Part shown: piece by piece, positions 23,454 to 36,288 of the stretch
Layout: each line of letters begins with the position of its first letter
How positions within the stretch are numbered: the first letter of the stretch is position 1
Source: Ficedula albicollis
Lineage: Eukaryota > Chordata > Aves > Passeriformes > Muscicapidae
Direction: 5' to 3'
Length of the DNA stretch: 64,000 nucleotides
Assembly (NCBI RefSeq): GCF_000247815.1
Contig: NC_021685.1
Span: forward strand, 14,702,318-14,766,317
Position numbers and translations under genes: made by a program
The notes under the pieces: model-generated
What the model was told of the DNA's origin: nothing
Database searches by the model: none
What the model saw: the letters and a program-made list of their open reading frames with translations, nothing else

Positions 23454-24470
23454 GCAGTGGCAGAAGAGCAGCTCCATTTCAAAATCCTGGTTTCTCACAC
23501 AACTTTGAAATGAAAAGGCACAGTAGGGACTAGCTGGATGTTCAGTCAGTCAAAATTTTAATAGCAACTCTTTTGAACAGTTAATTTGCACATTGAGCAA
23601 GCAATAGCTTGCTTAGCTCCATATTTGAGAGATGCTATTCCAAGCTAGGTAGCATGAGACAAAGCCATTACTTGCCTGCTTTTTAATTCCAAGAAAAATC
23701 TCTAATATTTTTTCCTTTATTGAATCTACAGTCCAGTAGTAAATTAATTATTAGGTTTAAAGAAAGAAGGGGATAAGAGGATTTTCCTAGGAAGTATTTG
23801 CCTGGGGTTACTACAATGAAGTCTGAATAGAAAGAAGTGTACAGAGGAAAGAAAGTATTTTCCTGCTTAACATATTTGTACAAAATTATTATCATCTTAT
23901 CTTGTGACACATGATATTCAACAACTTGATCATAAAAATCATCCCCACAAGCCAAAGAGATGCAATTATTGCCTTAAAAAAAGACACACACACAAACCTA
24001 CTACAAAAAAAATAAAAAACCTAAATCACAAACAAAAAAACAAAAAACCCAAAGCTCCACTCCAGAGACATAAATAGCTTGTTTTAAACCTTTCCTGATT
24101 TTTACCAAAAAAGGTCACTTACTGGGACCTCCCTCTGGCCATACAATAATTAATCATTCTGAACTGTCATTTTTTACAAGTCATTTAAAAAAAAATGCAT
24201 CAAAAATGGAAATAAATTAATGACTTTTTTGCAAAAGCGCCGCACTTGCCATAAGTTGATGTGCTTATGTTTCTATGATTTTACTCCCTAAGAAGGAAAA
24301 GCATAGTTACCTGTTCCCTCAGAGCTGCCTCGAGATAAGGACAGCAGCACAGGGAAGCATCCTGTCACTGTCCCAGGAACTCAACACCAAAACAAATGGC
24401 ACAGAGACCCCAGAGACATTCGGGTGAAACCCCTGCCTGCCCACTCTTCCCTTAAAAGAACGGCAGTAGG
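23454..24470. other. AT-rich stretch with A/C-rich tract
   Basis: No gene recognised. A low-complexity A-rich tract with a short (CA)n core lies at about 23975-24050. Confidence 0.5.
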
Positions 24471-24834
24471 ATTGGGATTTCAGCCTGGGCTGCCTGGGAA
24501 GGCAGGCTAGGTTAGGAAGGAGGGCACTGGAGACAGGAGAAAGGGGTTTGGTGGTGCTGCTGCATCTGTGTGACAGCACAGCACTGCTGACCCTTCAGGT
24601 TCTGGTACTATGAGTAAGAGCTGGACCAGGGGTACCTAAATTTCTCCTCCTAGATTGGGATTTCAGCCTGGGCTGCCTGGGAAGGCAGGCTAGGTTAGGA
24701 AGGAGGGCACTGGAGACAGGAGAAAGGGGTTTGGTGGTGCTGCTGCATCTGTGTGACAGCACAGCACTGCTGACCCTTCAGGTTCTGGTACTGTGAGTAA
24801 GAGCTGGACCACGGGTACCTAAATTTCTCCTCCT
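24471..24834. repeat. Tandem duplication, 183-bp unit, 2 copies
   Basis: 24471-24653 is repeated at 24654-24834. Only two substitutions were seen (ACTATGAG/ACTGTGAG and CCAGGGG/CCACGGG), with no indel. The unit is GC-richer than its surroundings. No gene or known mobile element was recognised in it. Confidence 0.93.
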
Positions 24835-27800
24835 TAAGTCCAACAGAGATGAGCATTCACTACTCCAATGACTTCTCAGTGCTCTAGAAAAAAAAAAAAA
24901 CCAAACAGCTCTCTTGCATTTCCGTAGAGCACTTCTATTACACCCCTGCAATAAATCAGAGCATATGTGTGCTATTTCTGTCCTTGCCTTGACTTTGAAA
25001 TCACCTGCATCTCTTGCAATAGACATTAACTGTAAATGGCTATTCTGTTTTTTTACAACACTTCTGTGCTGCCAGGGGTGGGAGGAACACGACTCACAGC
25101 ATCTACTTTTTCAGCTAGAAGTAGTTTTTTCCTACACTGTACCTCCAGTAGAATGCTTAAGAGCTCCCTGATTATCACAAAAATACAGGAAAAAGATGTA
25201 ATGAACACACTGAGTAAATATTTCAAGATTGGCGTTTTGAAACAAATTCCTGAAGCCTAAGAACTTTCCAAATTTGGGTATTTCTTTGTTAACATTATTT
25301 ACTAGTAGGCTGCCAACCAAGGGCCTGCTGCAGACAGCCACCCATGTCCTGGACACAGTGATCAGACCCACAGGTCTCCTGGTTCTTCCCTTTGCCAAAC
25401 ACAGGAAAGCAACACCTGAAATAAAATTTTCTCTTTGCTCTCAGCAAGTACTAATGCTTATCAAACACTCAGGTCAAACGTAACAAAATGGCACTGGGAT
25501 AGGGAATGGCTTTTGCAACTGATTTCCAAGTTTCCATCAATGAAAAGGCATTTTAGTCACATCTTCATTAACCTGCTTGTCTACAGCAACAATCACCACT
25601 CTCCCTTCAAAATGTCTGTTTTTAAAAAGCCAGTATCTTTGTTGGCAGAAAGCAATAGAATGAAAAAAACCCTTGGTGGCATGTTGTGCTGTAAAAGGAG
25701 GTCTGGACACAGATTCTGACAATTAGCCATCCCTTGGAACTGTCAAGCAGCAGCAGCATGTGTTCTGCAGCCAAAGCTGCAGCACAACAGAGCAGCACAG
25801 CCTGTGCAGGAGACTTGGGCTCTCGATTTGTTTGTGCTTCTCCTGCCTGGCTACGGACAAAGCCTCACACAGCAAACACCTGGATCCGATTTCACCATTT
25901 CTGCTTTCTGGGTCAGGGTCTTAACAATGGCCAGGAGGGTGAAATAACTGGGCTCTGGAATTTTTTTCAAGACTCCCAATTATGTCAGTCAGTGAAAAAG
26001 CAGACAAATTTCTAAGGGTCTTAAATACTTAATGGAAATAGATCCAGAAAAGGCTGCACTTTCACACTGCCTGGAAAAATACCTCCCTACGATGAGCCAC
26101 AGAGACAGCAAATTCTCTCCCTTAAACCAGTTTGGTTTTTTTTCTAAACTATTTCAACTAAGGTGCCATGTAGTTTAGGACCAGGTCCATAGAAAACTTT
26201 GGGCCATACCAGATGCTACTGCCTGCAAAGCAGAAAAATATCCTTTAGCTACTAAATAAATACAAAATCCATTGAGAGGAAGTTCCATTCTACTCCTGCA
26301 GGAGAAATAACTTTAAAGACTGTAGCTATGCATAATACAATGTCTGTTTTCCCTTTCTAATCCCCACACTTTCTTCCCTGAGAAGGAAATGCTCTTTGAG
26401 CAACCCACAGAGATCCATCTCTATTTTACCAACAGAGTGAGGTACATTTATTTTGACATACTTTTCTGAGAAAAATGAAAGGGCTAAATTCCACATCTCA
26501 GATGTGTTCCCAAAGCTTTGCAGTCAAACTCCAGAGATCCCAACCCCATCATCAAGAGGTTTTTCCATCCAGCTCTTAGTTTCCAGTTCCTCAGTACCAG
26601 CCCCATCCTCTGCAAATCCTTTTGGCTCGTATGTCTGTCCAGCAATCACCAATTTCCAACCCACAGAAGAGAAGGGTTTGCAATGACAACCATGTATACA
26701 CAGCTGGACCTGAGACAGACTGCAGAGTTAATGGAAGGTAAGGCTGGAAAATTCAGCCCAGAATGAGCTCTGAGCTTCTGTTGTTTAATTTCAGTCTGTT
26801 GTCAAGACAGAAAGTTCAAGAATATCCAGCCCAGAATCACAGTTCCTGTGTCTATGGATGGCTCTATCTTGTCACACACAATCCATTTTGAGCTCAGAAT
26901 CAAAAGAAACGGAATATCTACTAATTTTTTAAATATCACACATAAAGACTCTGTAAATATCTCAGATTGATTTTGTCCAGTTCACAGAAAATACGAGAAA
27001 AATTCCAGGCACAGCAGAGATCTCAAGAATCTTCATTGAAAATCATACTTAGTTTCTGGTGCCAAATTTCACTTCAAATGCTGGGTTGACATTTAAAACA
27101 CCTTCTTGCACAGAGGGCACTTTTCATATTACAAAAAATTAATTAGCCAGATCTCACACACTTTTATGTATTGTAATTCATGGATTACTGAGATTCATAA
27201 TTGAATAATATGTAGATGTCACCTAGAGGTACTAAACCAATTCTCCTGCTTGTAATTGCCTGCTAAGTAAGAATGACACTAACTTCAGCATTTTCTCTCT
27301 GATTAAGGCTGCTATAGATTTGTGGTTGCCGCTGTGTAATATAAATCAATAAAGAATAATTTTCCAGGCAGCAAATCAATTGTCAGTTCACAGACCCTAA
27401 TACCTCTGTGCAGGATTTATTGAAAAAATGAATGGCAGGCTTGTTAGTGGATGTACAACATGTTTTACAGGCACATAATGGTGTAGGGCCCAGTCCATTC
27501 CATACCCTGCCAAGCTCCTTAACTCCTTCCTTGCCTGAAACAACGGTGGTGAAAGGGCTGCTGTAAAATTACATATAGGACTGAAGTGCCATTTCTGAAG
27601 TACAGCTACAGGGCTTCCATTCAGACCACGCTCTGGGACTAAACAGAGTTCAGCTCCTTCTTAAGAGGGGTAACTGCATCCTAAAGAAACTCAGTGAAAA
27701 CACAGTTGTCATTATCTAACAGTGAACAGCAGGCACATTCTTTATCAGCACAGGATGAACATGTTTGGCCCCACCTGAAGTATGACCTAAAATTTAAAAC

Positions 27801-29072
27801 TAACTAAATAAAAAAATTGATAAAAAATAAAATTAATCCCCCCTCATACCCCAGGAAATTTCCCAAGAAAGAATTTTAAGAAACAAGTTTTAAGTTCAAA
27901 AATCTCTGCTGTGACAGTCAATCTGCATCCCTCTAATTCACTCCTAAATCACTTAGCACTGCCACTGATGTCATCTTTAGAAATGAAAGGTATTTGAACT
28001 TTCCTCTACACAAAGAACAGCAGTCGCTCTCTTTTTTACAAAGCAGTGCAAAGAAAAAGTAAAATAGAAGCTATACACAGAATTTTATGCAGAGAAGGCA
28101 AAAATTATGCCTTATGCCAGACTATTATGGAGAAAGAATTTGTCATAAATTCAAACTAGGCTCATTCTCTTACACATAAAATAAGGGTTGAGTGCAACCT
28201 TCAAGCAAAGGAGACAGAAAATGTGCAGGCATTGTAATACCCACACTCTCCCACAGTGCTGAGAAAATAGGACCTTAATTATCCAACACTGTTGTCACCT
28301 AAAATAAGAATTAATGCTCCCCCACTGTTTCTGAAAATCCATTCCACCCTCCATTCAGTGGAAAGCCCACACTGCATAGTCTAACTTATCCTACTTTCCA
28401 GGCTCACATTTTCTGGTATTGTGAATTTCATATCTTTGCTGGGAAATAAATAGAATTGGACAAAAATTTGTCATTAAACCCCATTTCTCAAACAAAGTGG
28501 GTGTTCAAAAGAATGCCCTTAATTCCTGCCATTTCTACTGACACTTTTCAATACAAGAGTTAGACACTATTTAAAATCAGTTTGTGAATTCTTTTCATTA
28601 AGGGGAGATCTGTACATCTCAAGTGAGAGAATAGATTATATAAGGGTTCTAAGAAAGAAGTAAAAAAACCCAAAACACACTATATTCAAACTATTAATTT
28701 ATCTATATTTGGTTTTTTCCACTTATTTAAAATAAACTGATTTTCTTGTAGGCAAGTGCATTTCATTCTTCTCATCACACAGACAGTATTATCAGTTAAC
28801 CCTAGAATATTAAGTTTAGTTTGGAAGTTTGGATTTCTGTAACCCACTTCCCTGCTCAAAACAGGTCCAATTACTTCAGGCTGCTTAAGATCTTACTCAG
28901 GTAAGCTTTGAGGATCTCCAAAATTACATTCAAAAACCATGTTATTAATAACAAGTGATAGTTTTACACAGGGCCTGATCTACAGGCCAAAAATATGTTC
29001 CTACTAATACAAAGCTCTGAAGTTAATTTGGCTAATTTCTGTTATTTTAACCCTGCTCTAATACTGAGCATG
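24835..29072. other. No recognised gene or mobile element
   Basis: Unremarkable AT-rich sequence with only chance-level open frames (up to 94 codons). The part at about 27130-27420 (TAAT-rich, few low-complexity tracts) could be conserved non-coding DNA, but this cannot be shown from one genome. Confidence 0.45.
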
Positions 29073-29077
29073 ATATT

Positions 29078-29499
29078 TGTTGTAGACAGGTAGAAGAATT
29101 GCAAAAGAAAGGCCTCATAAAATCAGGCCTTGCTCCACTAAAGTAATAGCTGGCTTGTCACTTCTTCCAAGTGGTTTGAAAGTTCCCATGTGAAAACAGT
29201 CTTAGGAATGAGAGTTTGGTAACACAACAAAGGATTCCTGGGTGAACAATTGCACCTGGAAAAAACAATGGATTTGTCCCATGAGAATCGGTGAAGAAAT
29301 ATGTAAACAAGTCAAAAATAGAGAGATTTGATGGACAAGTAAAATACCTTTTACTAACCTATAGAGGAATTCTCAAGAAAGCTTTTAACCAATTAAAGGG
29401 GCTCACAAGGTCTGTAAAAACTGTATAAAATGAGCTGTGTGAATAAAGAATGGGATTTTTCCTGCATGAAGAAAATGGAGTCTTGGCTGATTTATTACA
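29078..29499 (+). mobile_element. Solo ERV LTR with intact 5-bp TSD
   Basis: A 422-bp segment starting TGTTGTAG and ending TTATTACA (TGT...ACA termini). It is flanked on both sides by ATATT (29073-29077 and 29500-29504), a perfect 5-bp target-site duplication. Internal signals fall in LTR order: CCAAT (29389-29393), TATA box (TATAAAA, 29424-29430), poly(A) signal (AATAAA, 29442-29447) and a short tail. No internal retroviral sequence is present, so it is a solo LTR left by recombination between two LTRs. A 5-bp duplication fits several ERV groups, and the family is not recognised. Its 3' end resembles that of LTR A at 21262. Confidence 0.8.
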
Positions 29500-29504
29500 A
29501 TATT

Positions 29505-32429
29505 AAACAGTCTAACAGATCCAGATGGCTGGGTGACTTGTCTGTGATACAGTCAATATTTTCTTTTTAGTGAGTTTAAATGTCTACAGCTTTTTTGCTC
29601 AAATAGGCTCATCACTAACAGTAACCCATTTACCATTTCTTATGTGTGTACATTATTTTTAATACTTGATCACTCAAAACAGATCAGAAATGAGAGAAAC
29701 TGAAGATCTCATCTGCAAAACTACTCCTGTTGCAAAGACATACAAGCTGACAAGGGATTTGAACTCAGAAACATAATGTAAACCTCAAGAAGCTTCATGC
29801 AGTAATTCCAGAGCAGCATTGTGCCTTATTATATTTATCTTTAAGGCTTTTATGCATATTCTTGTCTATAATTTGCACGTCTCCCTGTTCGTTATTGCAG
29901 GAGCATTTCAGTATATGTCTAATCAAAATAATTACTACAGATTGTTTAGACCTGTGAAGCATGTGGGACTAAACCTGCAGTTCAGAAGTCTATATAATCA
30001 CACTGAGAGCTGCTCTAGAGACTTTTTATAAAGTAATCAAATTGTGAAACTTAGCAATGCAATTGATTTTGTTGCCAGAAGATCTACATCACTGCCTGGG
30101 ATGCCAAACTGCTGATGAGAAATTCATTCACCCACAAGCCTGGGAGCAATCACCCGCCTACCAACACATTTGAGGAGGGGGAGGATCTGTTTTAAATGAG
30201 TCACCTAATTACCTGCAATGCATTGGTACAGCAAAACAAGCAACACTGAGGATTATGCACTTTACTCAACAGCATCTTTCTTTTTCATTTCTTTCTCAAA
30301 TAAAGCCCCTTCTTTCACGCCACATCGGAGAAGACACATGATGAGTTGTAACATTCAATGAGGAGCTGTTTCATTAACAACTGGGTTATGTGACACCCCT
30401 TTCATACCTTGCTGTGTGACTGCAAAAATGCAATGCATCAGCCCAGGTGGACAGAGATGCTGCTGTCAGAAATCTGCTGTCAGGACAGGATTTCTGAATT
30501 ATTTTTTTCTGTAGTTGTTCTTGCTGAAGGCTGCACAGGTCCTTCAAGTACATCTTGGCAGGCCACACACTCACTCATACATCCTCCTGCACCCACTAAT
30601 GAGTAGCCACATGAGTAGGCACAGAGCTGTTTGAAGTTAAATTGTGGACAGGACCACAGTAATGTACACAACTATTATTACTTCTCAGCTTGGGGTGATG
30701 CATTGTGTTGGGGTTTGTCTTAACAAGATGTTGCAGTCATATAGGCCACAAAACCCATTCTCACACATTTGCCAGTGACTCCAATATGTATAATTTCCTG
30801 CTTTTTCAGACAGTTGGTTGATCAGACAAGTCATATAGATAAGCCTTTTGTTTTCTCAGCCCTTATGTACACACTGATTAAATTCCTCTCCAGTTCTCTT
30901 TGATAAAGACAGTGGACTGCAATTCCTGAATCTTTCAGTATAACATGTATTTGAGTTTGTTCTGTGAACTACCTCCAACAATTCAATACCATTCCTAAGT
31001 TGTGTATTTTTTAATAGACACTGTGTTCTCATTGAGTAGTTTTACTACTAGTACTATTTTCCTTGTCAAAACACTGATAATTTCTTATGCTTCCAGAGAT
31101 GAGCTATGAGACTAACATTCAGGCAAATCCTTCAACTCTGAGTTTGAATCCTTCCCAGAACAGTTCTCTGCCCTAGAGATAAAACTAATTTTCATTTAAG
31201 CATATTGAAAACACATTGCTTTCTCATACATTGCTTTTCAAGTAAAAAAATAGCTCTCTTATCAGCAGTTCCTGCTGTTATTTACCATTTTACAATTGTT
31301 GGGCCCTTTGTGAGTATCACCAGCATTACTTCTCTCTTTTGGTGGCCATTTCCCTTCATTCCCTCGCTTGTTGCCAATATTCCACTCTGACCTCCCAGCC
31401 CCACAATCCGTTCACCTACCTTACCTGAATACCTAAGTCTGTAACAAGAGAGAACAGCCTAAACAGGTTCCTCTGGCTGTTGTAGATGTGCATTCATATT
31501 CTCTCAAACTGATAGAGCTTCTTGCCCAGGGAGCTACCATTTTAACCAGTCTTTTTTAAAAAAAAAGCAACTATTAGAATAAAAGAGGCTCATTCCCAGC
31601 TCTGCAAGGTGATGTCCAGCCTGAAGACAACTTTTACAAAGGCTAAAGCATTCCCTGCCTTTTTTTAGTTACTGTTCATCACAATGCAAACTTTAATGTT
31701 TTTTTCATAACTACTTTTATTATATATTTCTCTCTCGTTCTCATTTAAATAAAAGCCCTGGAAACCTATGGTTTCATAGCTTGCCCACAACCCACAATTT
31801 ATGGATGCTACTTGCAACTTTCAAAAGCTTTTAAAAATAGTACTGAATCTATTATTGTGAATTACAGTAATTGTAGCAAAGATTTAAGAGGCACTTTGAG
31901 AAATTTCAATTTCATGGTGTGTTTCTGAACCCACTTCTTTGGCATCTTGGGGAAAATACAGTTATTCTTTCTGAAAGAGCTTTTCTTCCTGCCTTTTTGT
32001 GTAAAGTTTTAACTGAAGCTCCAGTATCCAAAATTCTCTTAAGAAAAAGAGAGTGCTGAGTTTCCAATCCCAGGTGCAACAGAGGCCAAGATGGTGCAAG
32101 ACTGGAGTGATGCCATGATGATTTTTTGCCTTTTCTTTTTACATACCTTTTGTGTATTCACAGTGTTCTTAGCATTCATACTTGTAATTCTTTAAGCCTG
32201 GTATTTTAGCATAGTCCTGGTATTCTGCTAGGCAAGAAGACCAAACATTCTAAAAGCCTCACAGTTGGAGGCCAGAAATCCTTATCCTATCTTGAGAAAC
32301 CAGGGTTCTCTCCAGAACATATTTTGTAAACCAGGATTAAGCCCCATCTGGGGGTAACACTTGAGAATAGGGAGATGTCACACCATGCATTTAAGCTTCC
32401 CATTGGGGAATCTTTGTCAGATATGCTAT
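29505..32429. other. No recognised gene or mobile element
   Basis: AT-rich sequence with only short open frames, none with a recognisable motif. Confidence 0.5.
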
Positions 32430-32579
32430 TTTGCAAGGTCTGTACAATTGTATACATTATATACTGGGTGTGCATTTTGGCTTTTTCCACCTTGGCGAAT
32501 TGATGTACCTAAGGATCCTTATTAAATACTGAGGTAAAAACCCTTCTATCCCTTAACCGTGTTTGGCTTTTAATTCTCA
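32430..32579 (+). mobile_element. Possible LTR 3' portion (ERV fragment)
   Basis: The segment has an AT-rich TATA-like stretch (TACATTATATACTGG), then ATTAAA in TTATTAAATACTGAGG, and a U5-like tail ending TTTTAATTCTCA. The TAAATACTGAGG part resembles TAAATACCGAGG at about 21223 in LTR A. I recall similar tails in avian ERV LTRs. No 5' boundary or target-site duplication could be found, so this stays tentative. Confidence 0.33.
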
Positions 32580-35500
32580 GACCAGGAAAAGGCATCAAGA
32601 GCCTCCCCTCAGCTGTATGTGTCCAACCAGAAAGCAGCCTGATAGAGAACAGCCTTTGGGATCTCAGTTTTCTCCAGCTTTCTAGGAATTTATTTTTCCA
32701 AGGTTTCCAACTGAGAGGCCTGATGTGTCAGTGACTTAGATGAACCATCAAAACCCAAACTGGAATATGCTCTTCATGAGAACATTAATAGGTTTGGGCT
32801 GAAGAAGTACAAGTTTGTTGATATATAGAACTGGAAGAAACGTTGGAGGAGCTCTCCAGCTTCCCTACACAGCCTGCCCACTACCAGTTTATTACTGGTA
32901 CAATAATGGTAAGCTGTATTACTGGTAGGTTTTTCAGCTTTAGATGCCATGCAGATGATTTCCCTCAAATTCAGCTTATACCACCTCTCTCAATGAAGTT
33001 GTAACACTGCACTTGGTTTGGAGGAAACGGAATTACATTTTTGCTTTTGAGTTTAAATAAAATGGGAGATAAATCAAAAGTGTAAGTTCCTTCTATGCAG
33101 CTACAGTGGCAGTAGTAGAGTGATGCAGCAGCAGCAGTGTCTTGTCCCTAAAACACAAGAAACTTTTAGGAGGGAAAGAAGTGATCATTAGAATAATTGG
33201 CTTGGCTTCTGATTTGTGTACTACATGCAAGGCAGTTTCATTGATGGCTCATCAAGCTTTAAATTACTGATTTGGGAGCAATCATGCTGCCCACATACCA
33301 GGAGGATTAGCTATTACCATAGGAACAGGAGCTGAATCACACTGTCCCCTCTCTCTTCCTCTTCCCTTCCACTACAGATGTTTTCAGTGCTCGTGTTTGG
33401 ATGAACAACCTGCTGAGTGTTGCTAATACCAACCTTCAAATAACAAATTCACACAACTGCTCTGCTGATAAGGCTCCAACACAATGGCATTGGGTGTAAA
33501 ATTGTACTGCCATGATCCTGAACACTCTCCCTTCTCTGAAATTGCCAGCTGCAGGGAAGACAGGACTAAACCAGATAGGAACAAAAACTCTGGCCTTCTC
33601 AATTTGTCTTCTAGGCAAATGAATCAACAAATGAAGGACCCTCTTGGTTCCTTTCAGTTAAAAGAAGGCTTGCAATTCTTCTAGACACACAAATTAAAAA
33701 AACACCACAAAAAGTAGGTTATTTTCTTCTTTGGTGATGAAACAGAAGAACCAGAGGATGGGATGGGAGCAGAATGGACAAAAGATTGTGGAGAGAGCAG
33801 GAGAGAAACATGCTTAGGATGTGCTCCTGCTTGAGCAGCAAATGCAGTGAAATAAGACATAAAAGAGAACATGTCAAACATTAACAGTCTAATTCTTGTT
33901 TCAACAGCATGACAACAGCACAACAGAGTGAGTCCTTCCTCACCCTCATCTCTCCATTTCTGACTACCAGCACAAGAGAAATAAACTAGCCTGTTTCAGA
34001 GCTGGGCTTGCCTCTGTTACTCTGACACGGACTCCAAGGCGTGCTGACTCCCAAAATGCTCTTCCTCTACTGCACTGATCTACTTCAGTGTTTGCTGAGG
34101 CATGGCAGGGGCTGCTGAATAAGCTCTTTCTGAAGAAATCACTTTTAACAAAACACGTTGTCCTCAAGATTTGTTGATTTTCCTTCTCCTTACTGCTCTC
34201 TTAATGAAAAAATAACTACATTGCCCACATTCTGTAAATACTACTAAGTGCTTCTGTTCTGTTTTGTTATGTCTCAGGTTCATGCAAATTTTGGCAGTGG
34301 CAGGCAAACTTGCTCTATCCAGTGGTATTCTGTCATTTTAATTTCTCCAAAGGCCATGGATTTTATTGTATTTTACCATCCAGTGGGCTTATTTAAAAGA
34401 TCCCCTAAGGAAGAGGAACCTAAGGACCCTTCCTCTGCCTTAGAGTAGCTTAACCTGCAGGGCAAGTCTGGTTTTCTCAACACAATTTCTTTTTTTCCGA
34501 GTTGTGTGACAATGGGATGTACAGTCAGAAAGCTGTAACTGAGCTGATTTCTTAGGCATGTTCCTCACCTACAAATGGCCTTACTCCTTCCTTGATAGCA
34601 ATGTACTATAGAACCTGGAGCAACATGCTTCCCTTCAGAAACCAGCCTTCAATGCTTTACAAGGCAATTCTATTGCTGAATGAGTGTTTTCATGGTCTCC
34701 TACTACTAGAAATGCCAGTACTTTTAGAGCTGCCAAACCACTGAAATGTCACTTTCAGATCAAGGCCTGGATCATGACCTCCATTCCACCTGTATAGCTA
34801 CGTGTCAGCAGAATCACTCAGCATCTGCAAATGAAACTGCTCAAAATTCAGCCTCATCATCTTATTTATTTTCTGCCTTTTCTCTGAAGGCGTTTTTAGA
34901 ACCCCTTATCGTGAGGAAGGGTAAGAAGTCAGAGGCCTGACTCCTATCAGGAGAGCCATTATTGCTTCCTAATTCTCGACTGGCCAACCTCCTTGCAGGC
35001 TGTTTCAGCTCTGCTGCAGCAATGGGAAGGAACCTCAGCAAAGGAGCAGATGCCTCAGCCAGACACTCCTCCCAGCAGACTCGGTGCTCCTTTTGATCTT
35101 ATTCCCTAGCTTTCATTCTGTCATTGGTTTTCTCCTCTTCCTGTAATACTGGCCCACGTTCTGGCAATCTGTTCTACTCCTGATAGGGGTCCTGTGACTT
35201 TCTGAAACCTCATAATCCAGAGAACAAATAATTTACTTAGAAGTTCATTTTTGACTCTAGTACAGATTTTTTTTTTCATCAGTTCATACCTTGTTACATG
35301 GTTGCACATCCAGTAGAGACATGGCTTTTAAATTATGACTGACTCGGCAGGTACTAGTGAGAAAGTGATTAGAACACGTCCACAAAGGTAATGACTAACA
35401 ACCAGATAAAACTGAAAGGAAGTAGGAGAAAGAAGAAACAAGAAATTATTTTTTCCTCCTACCTGTCCGCACCCTACTATTCCCATCATCATCAAGAAGG

Positions 35501-35877
35501 GTAATAGCAAGAAAGATAAGAGCCAGAGAAGAGCTCTGGCACAGAGTGAGGGCCAGACACAGCTGTATCCAATAAGCTCTTGGGTCAGCAGATAACCAGC
35601 AACTGAAGAGAACTAATTAATATTTTTGGTGCATGACCATGCTCTTCAATTTTAATTGGTGACAAGTGAGCAACCAAAGAATTGTAAGTGGAATTTCATT
35701 TATCTGTATAGGGCAGATCAATATTCACTCAGCATGCAACAGGATGCTTGCATCTCAACAGGATGAAATAAATTGTCAGTCAGTGGCATGCTTTAGTTAT
35801 TGTTAGAATGTTTCTAGCTAAATTATTCAACTTCTGAAAAGGCCATCTGATAAATGTTAATTTCTTCATAATTGTGC
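32580..35877. other. No recognised gene; possible conserved block
   Basis: AT-rich sequence without recognisable coding potential. The last part, about 35590-35877, contains TTAATTAATATTTTTGG and TTTTAATTGGTGACAAGTG and has the look of conserved non-coding DNA. The songbird LTR begins at its right edge. Confidence 0.4.
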
Positions 35878-36288
35878 TGTTTAGGGCTGGGTTGAGTTAA
35901 TTTTCTTCACAGTAGCTGGTATGGGCTGCATTTTGGAGTTGGGCTGGGAGCAGTGCTGATAACACAGGGTTGTTTTAGTTACTGCTGAGCAGGGCTTGTA
36001 CAAAGTCAGGGACTTGCCTGCTCCTCACTCTACCCCACAGTGAGGAGGATGGGGATGCACAAGGAGCTGGGAGGGGACACAGCTGGGACAGCTGATCCCA
36101 AATGGCCAAAGGATATTTCAGACCATGGCATCATGCTCAGCAATGAACTGGGGCAAGGCTGTCCAGGGGTACTGCTCTGTGACTGTCTGGGCATCATTTG
36201 GGTGGTGGGGAGCAATTGTTTCATGCTGGGAGGGGGAAGGAGCCAGTGTCTGTGGGGGCTTAGTCACCAGCTGGGGTGATTTGTGACA
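35878..36288 (+). mobile_element. Songbird ERV solo LTR, internally deleted
   Basis: Starts TGTTTAGGGCTGGGTTGAG, continues with TTAATTTTCTTCACAGTAGC and a CACAAGGAGCTGGGAGGGGA block, and ends GCTTAGTCACCAGCTGGGG...GTGACA. Order and wording match, from memory, a very abundant ERV LTR of songbird genomes. Compared with that remembered family it lacks the central and 3' part containing the poly(A) region, so it is an internally deleted copy of about 411 bp. A target-site duplication is not clear (TGTGC before, CTTGC after). A 79-codon plus-strand frame inside it is a by-product of the LTR. Confidence 0.8.

Noticed and set aside
23201..23533. MGWDG-repeat and SHPIP-repeat open frames
   Set aside because: Created by the CCCAT microsatellite, which has no stop in any frame.
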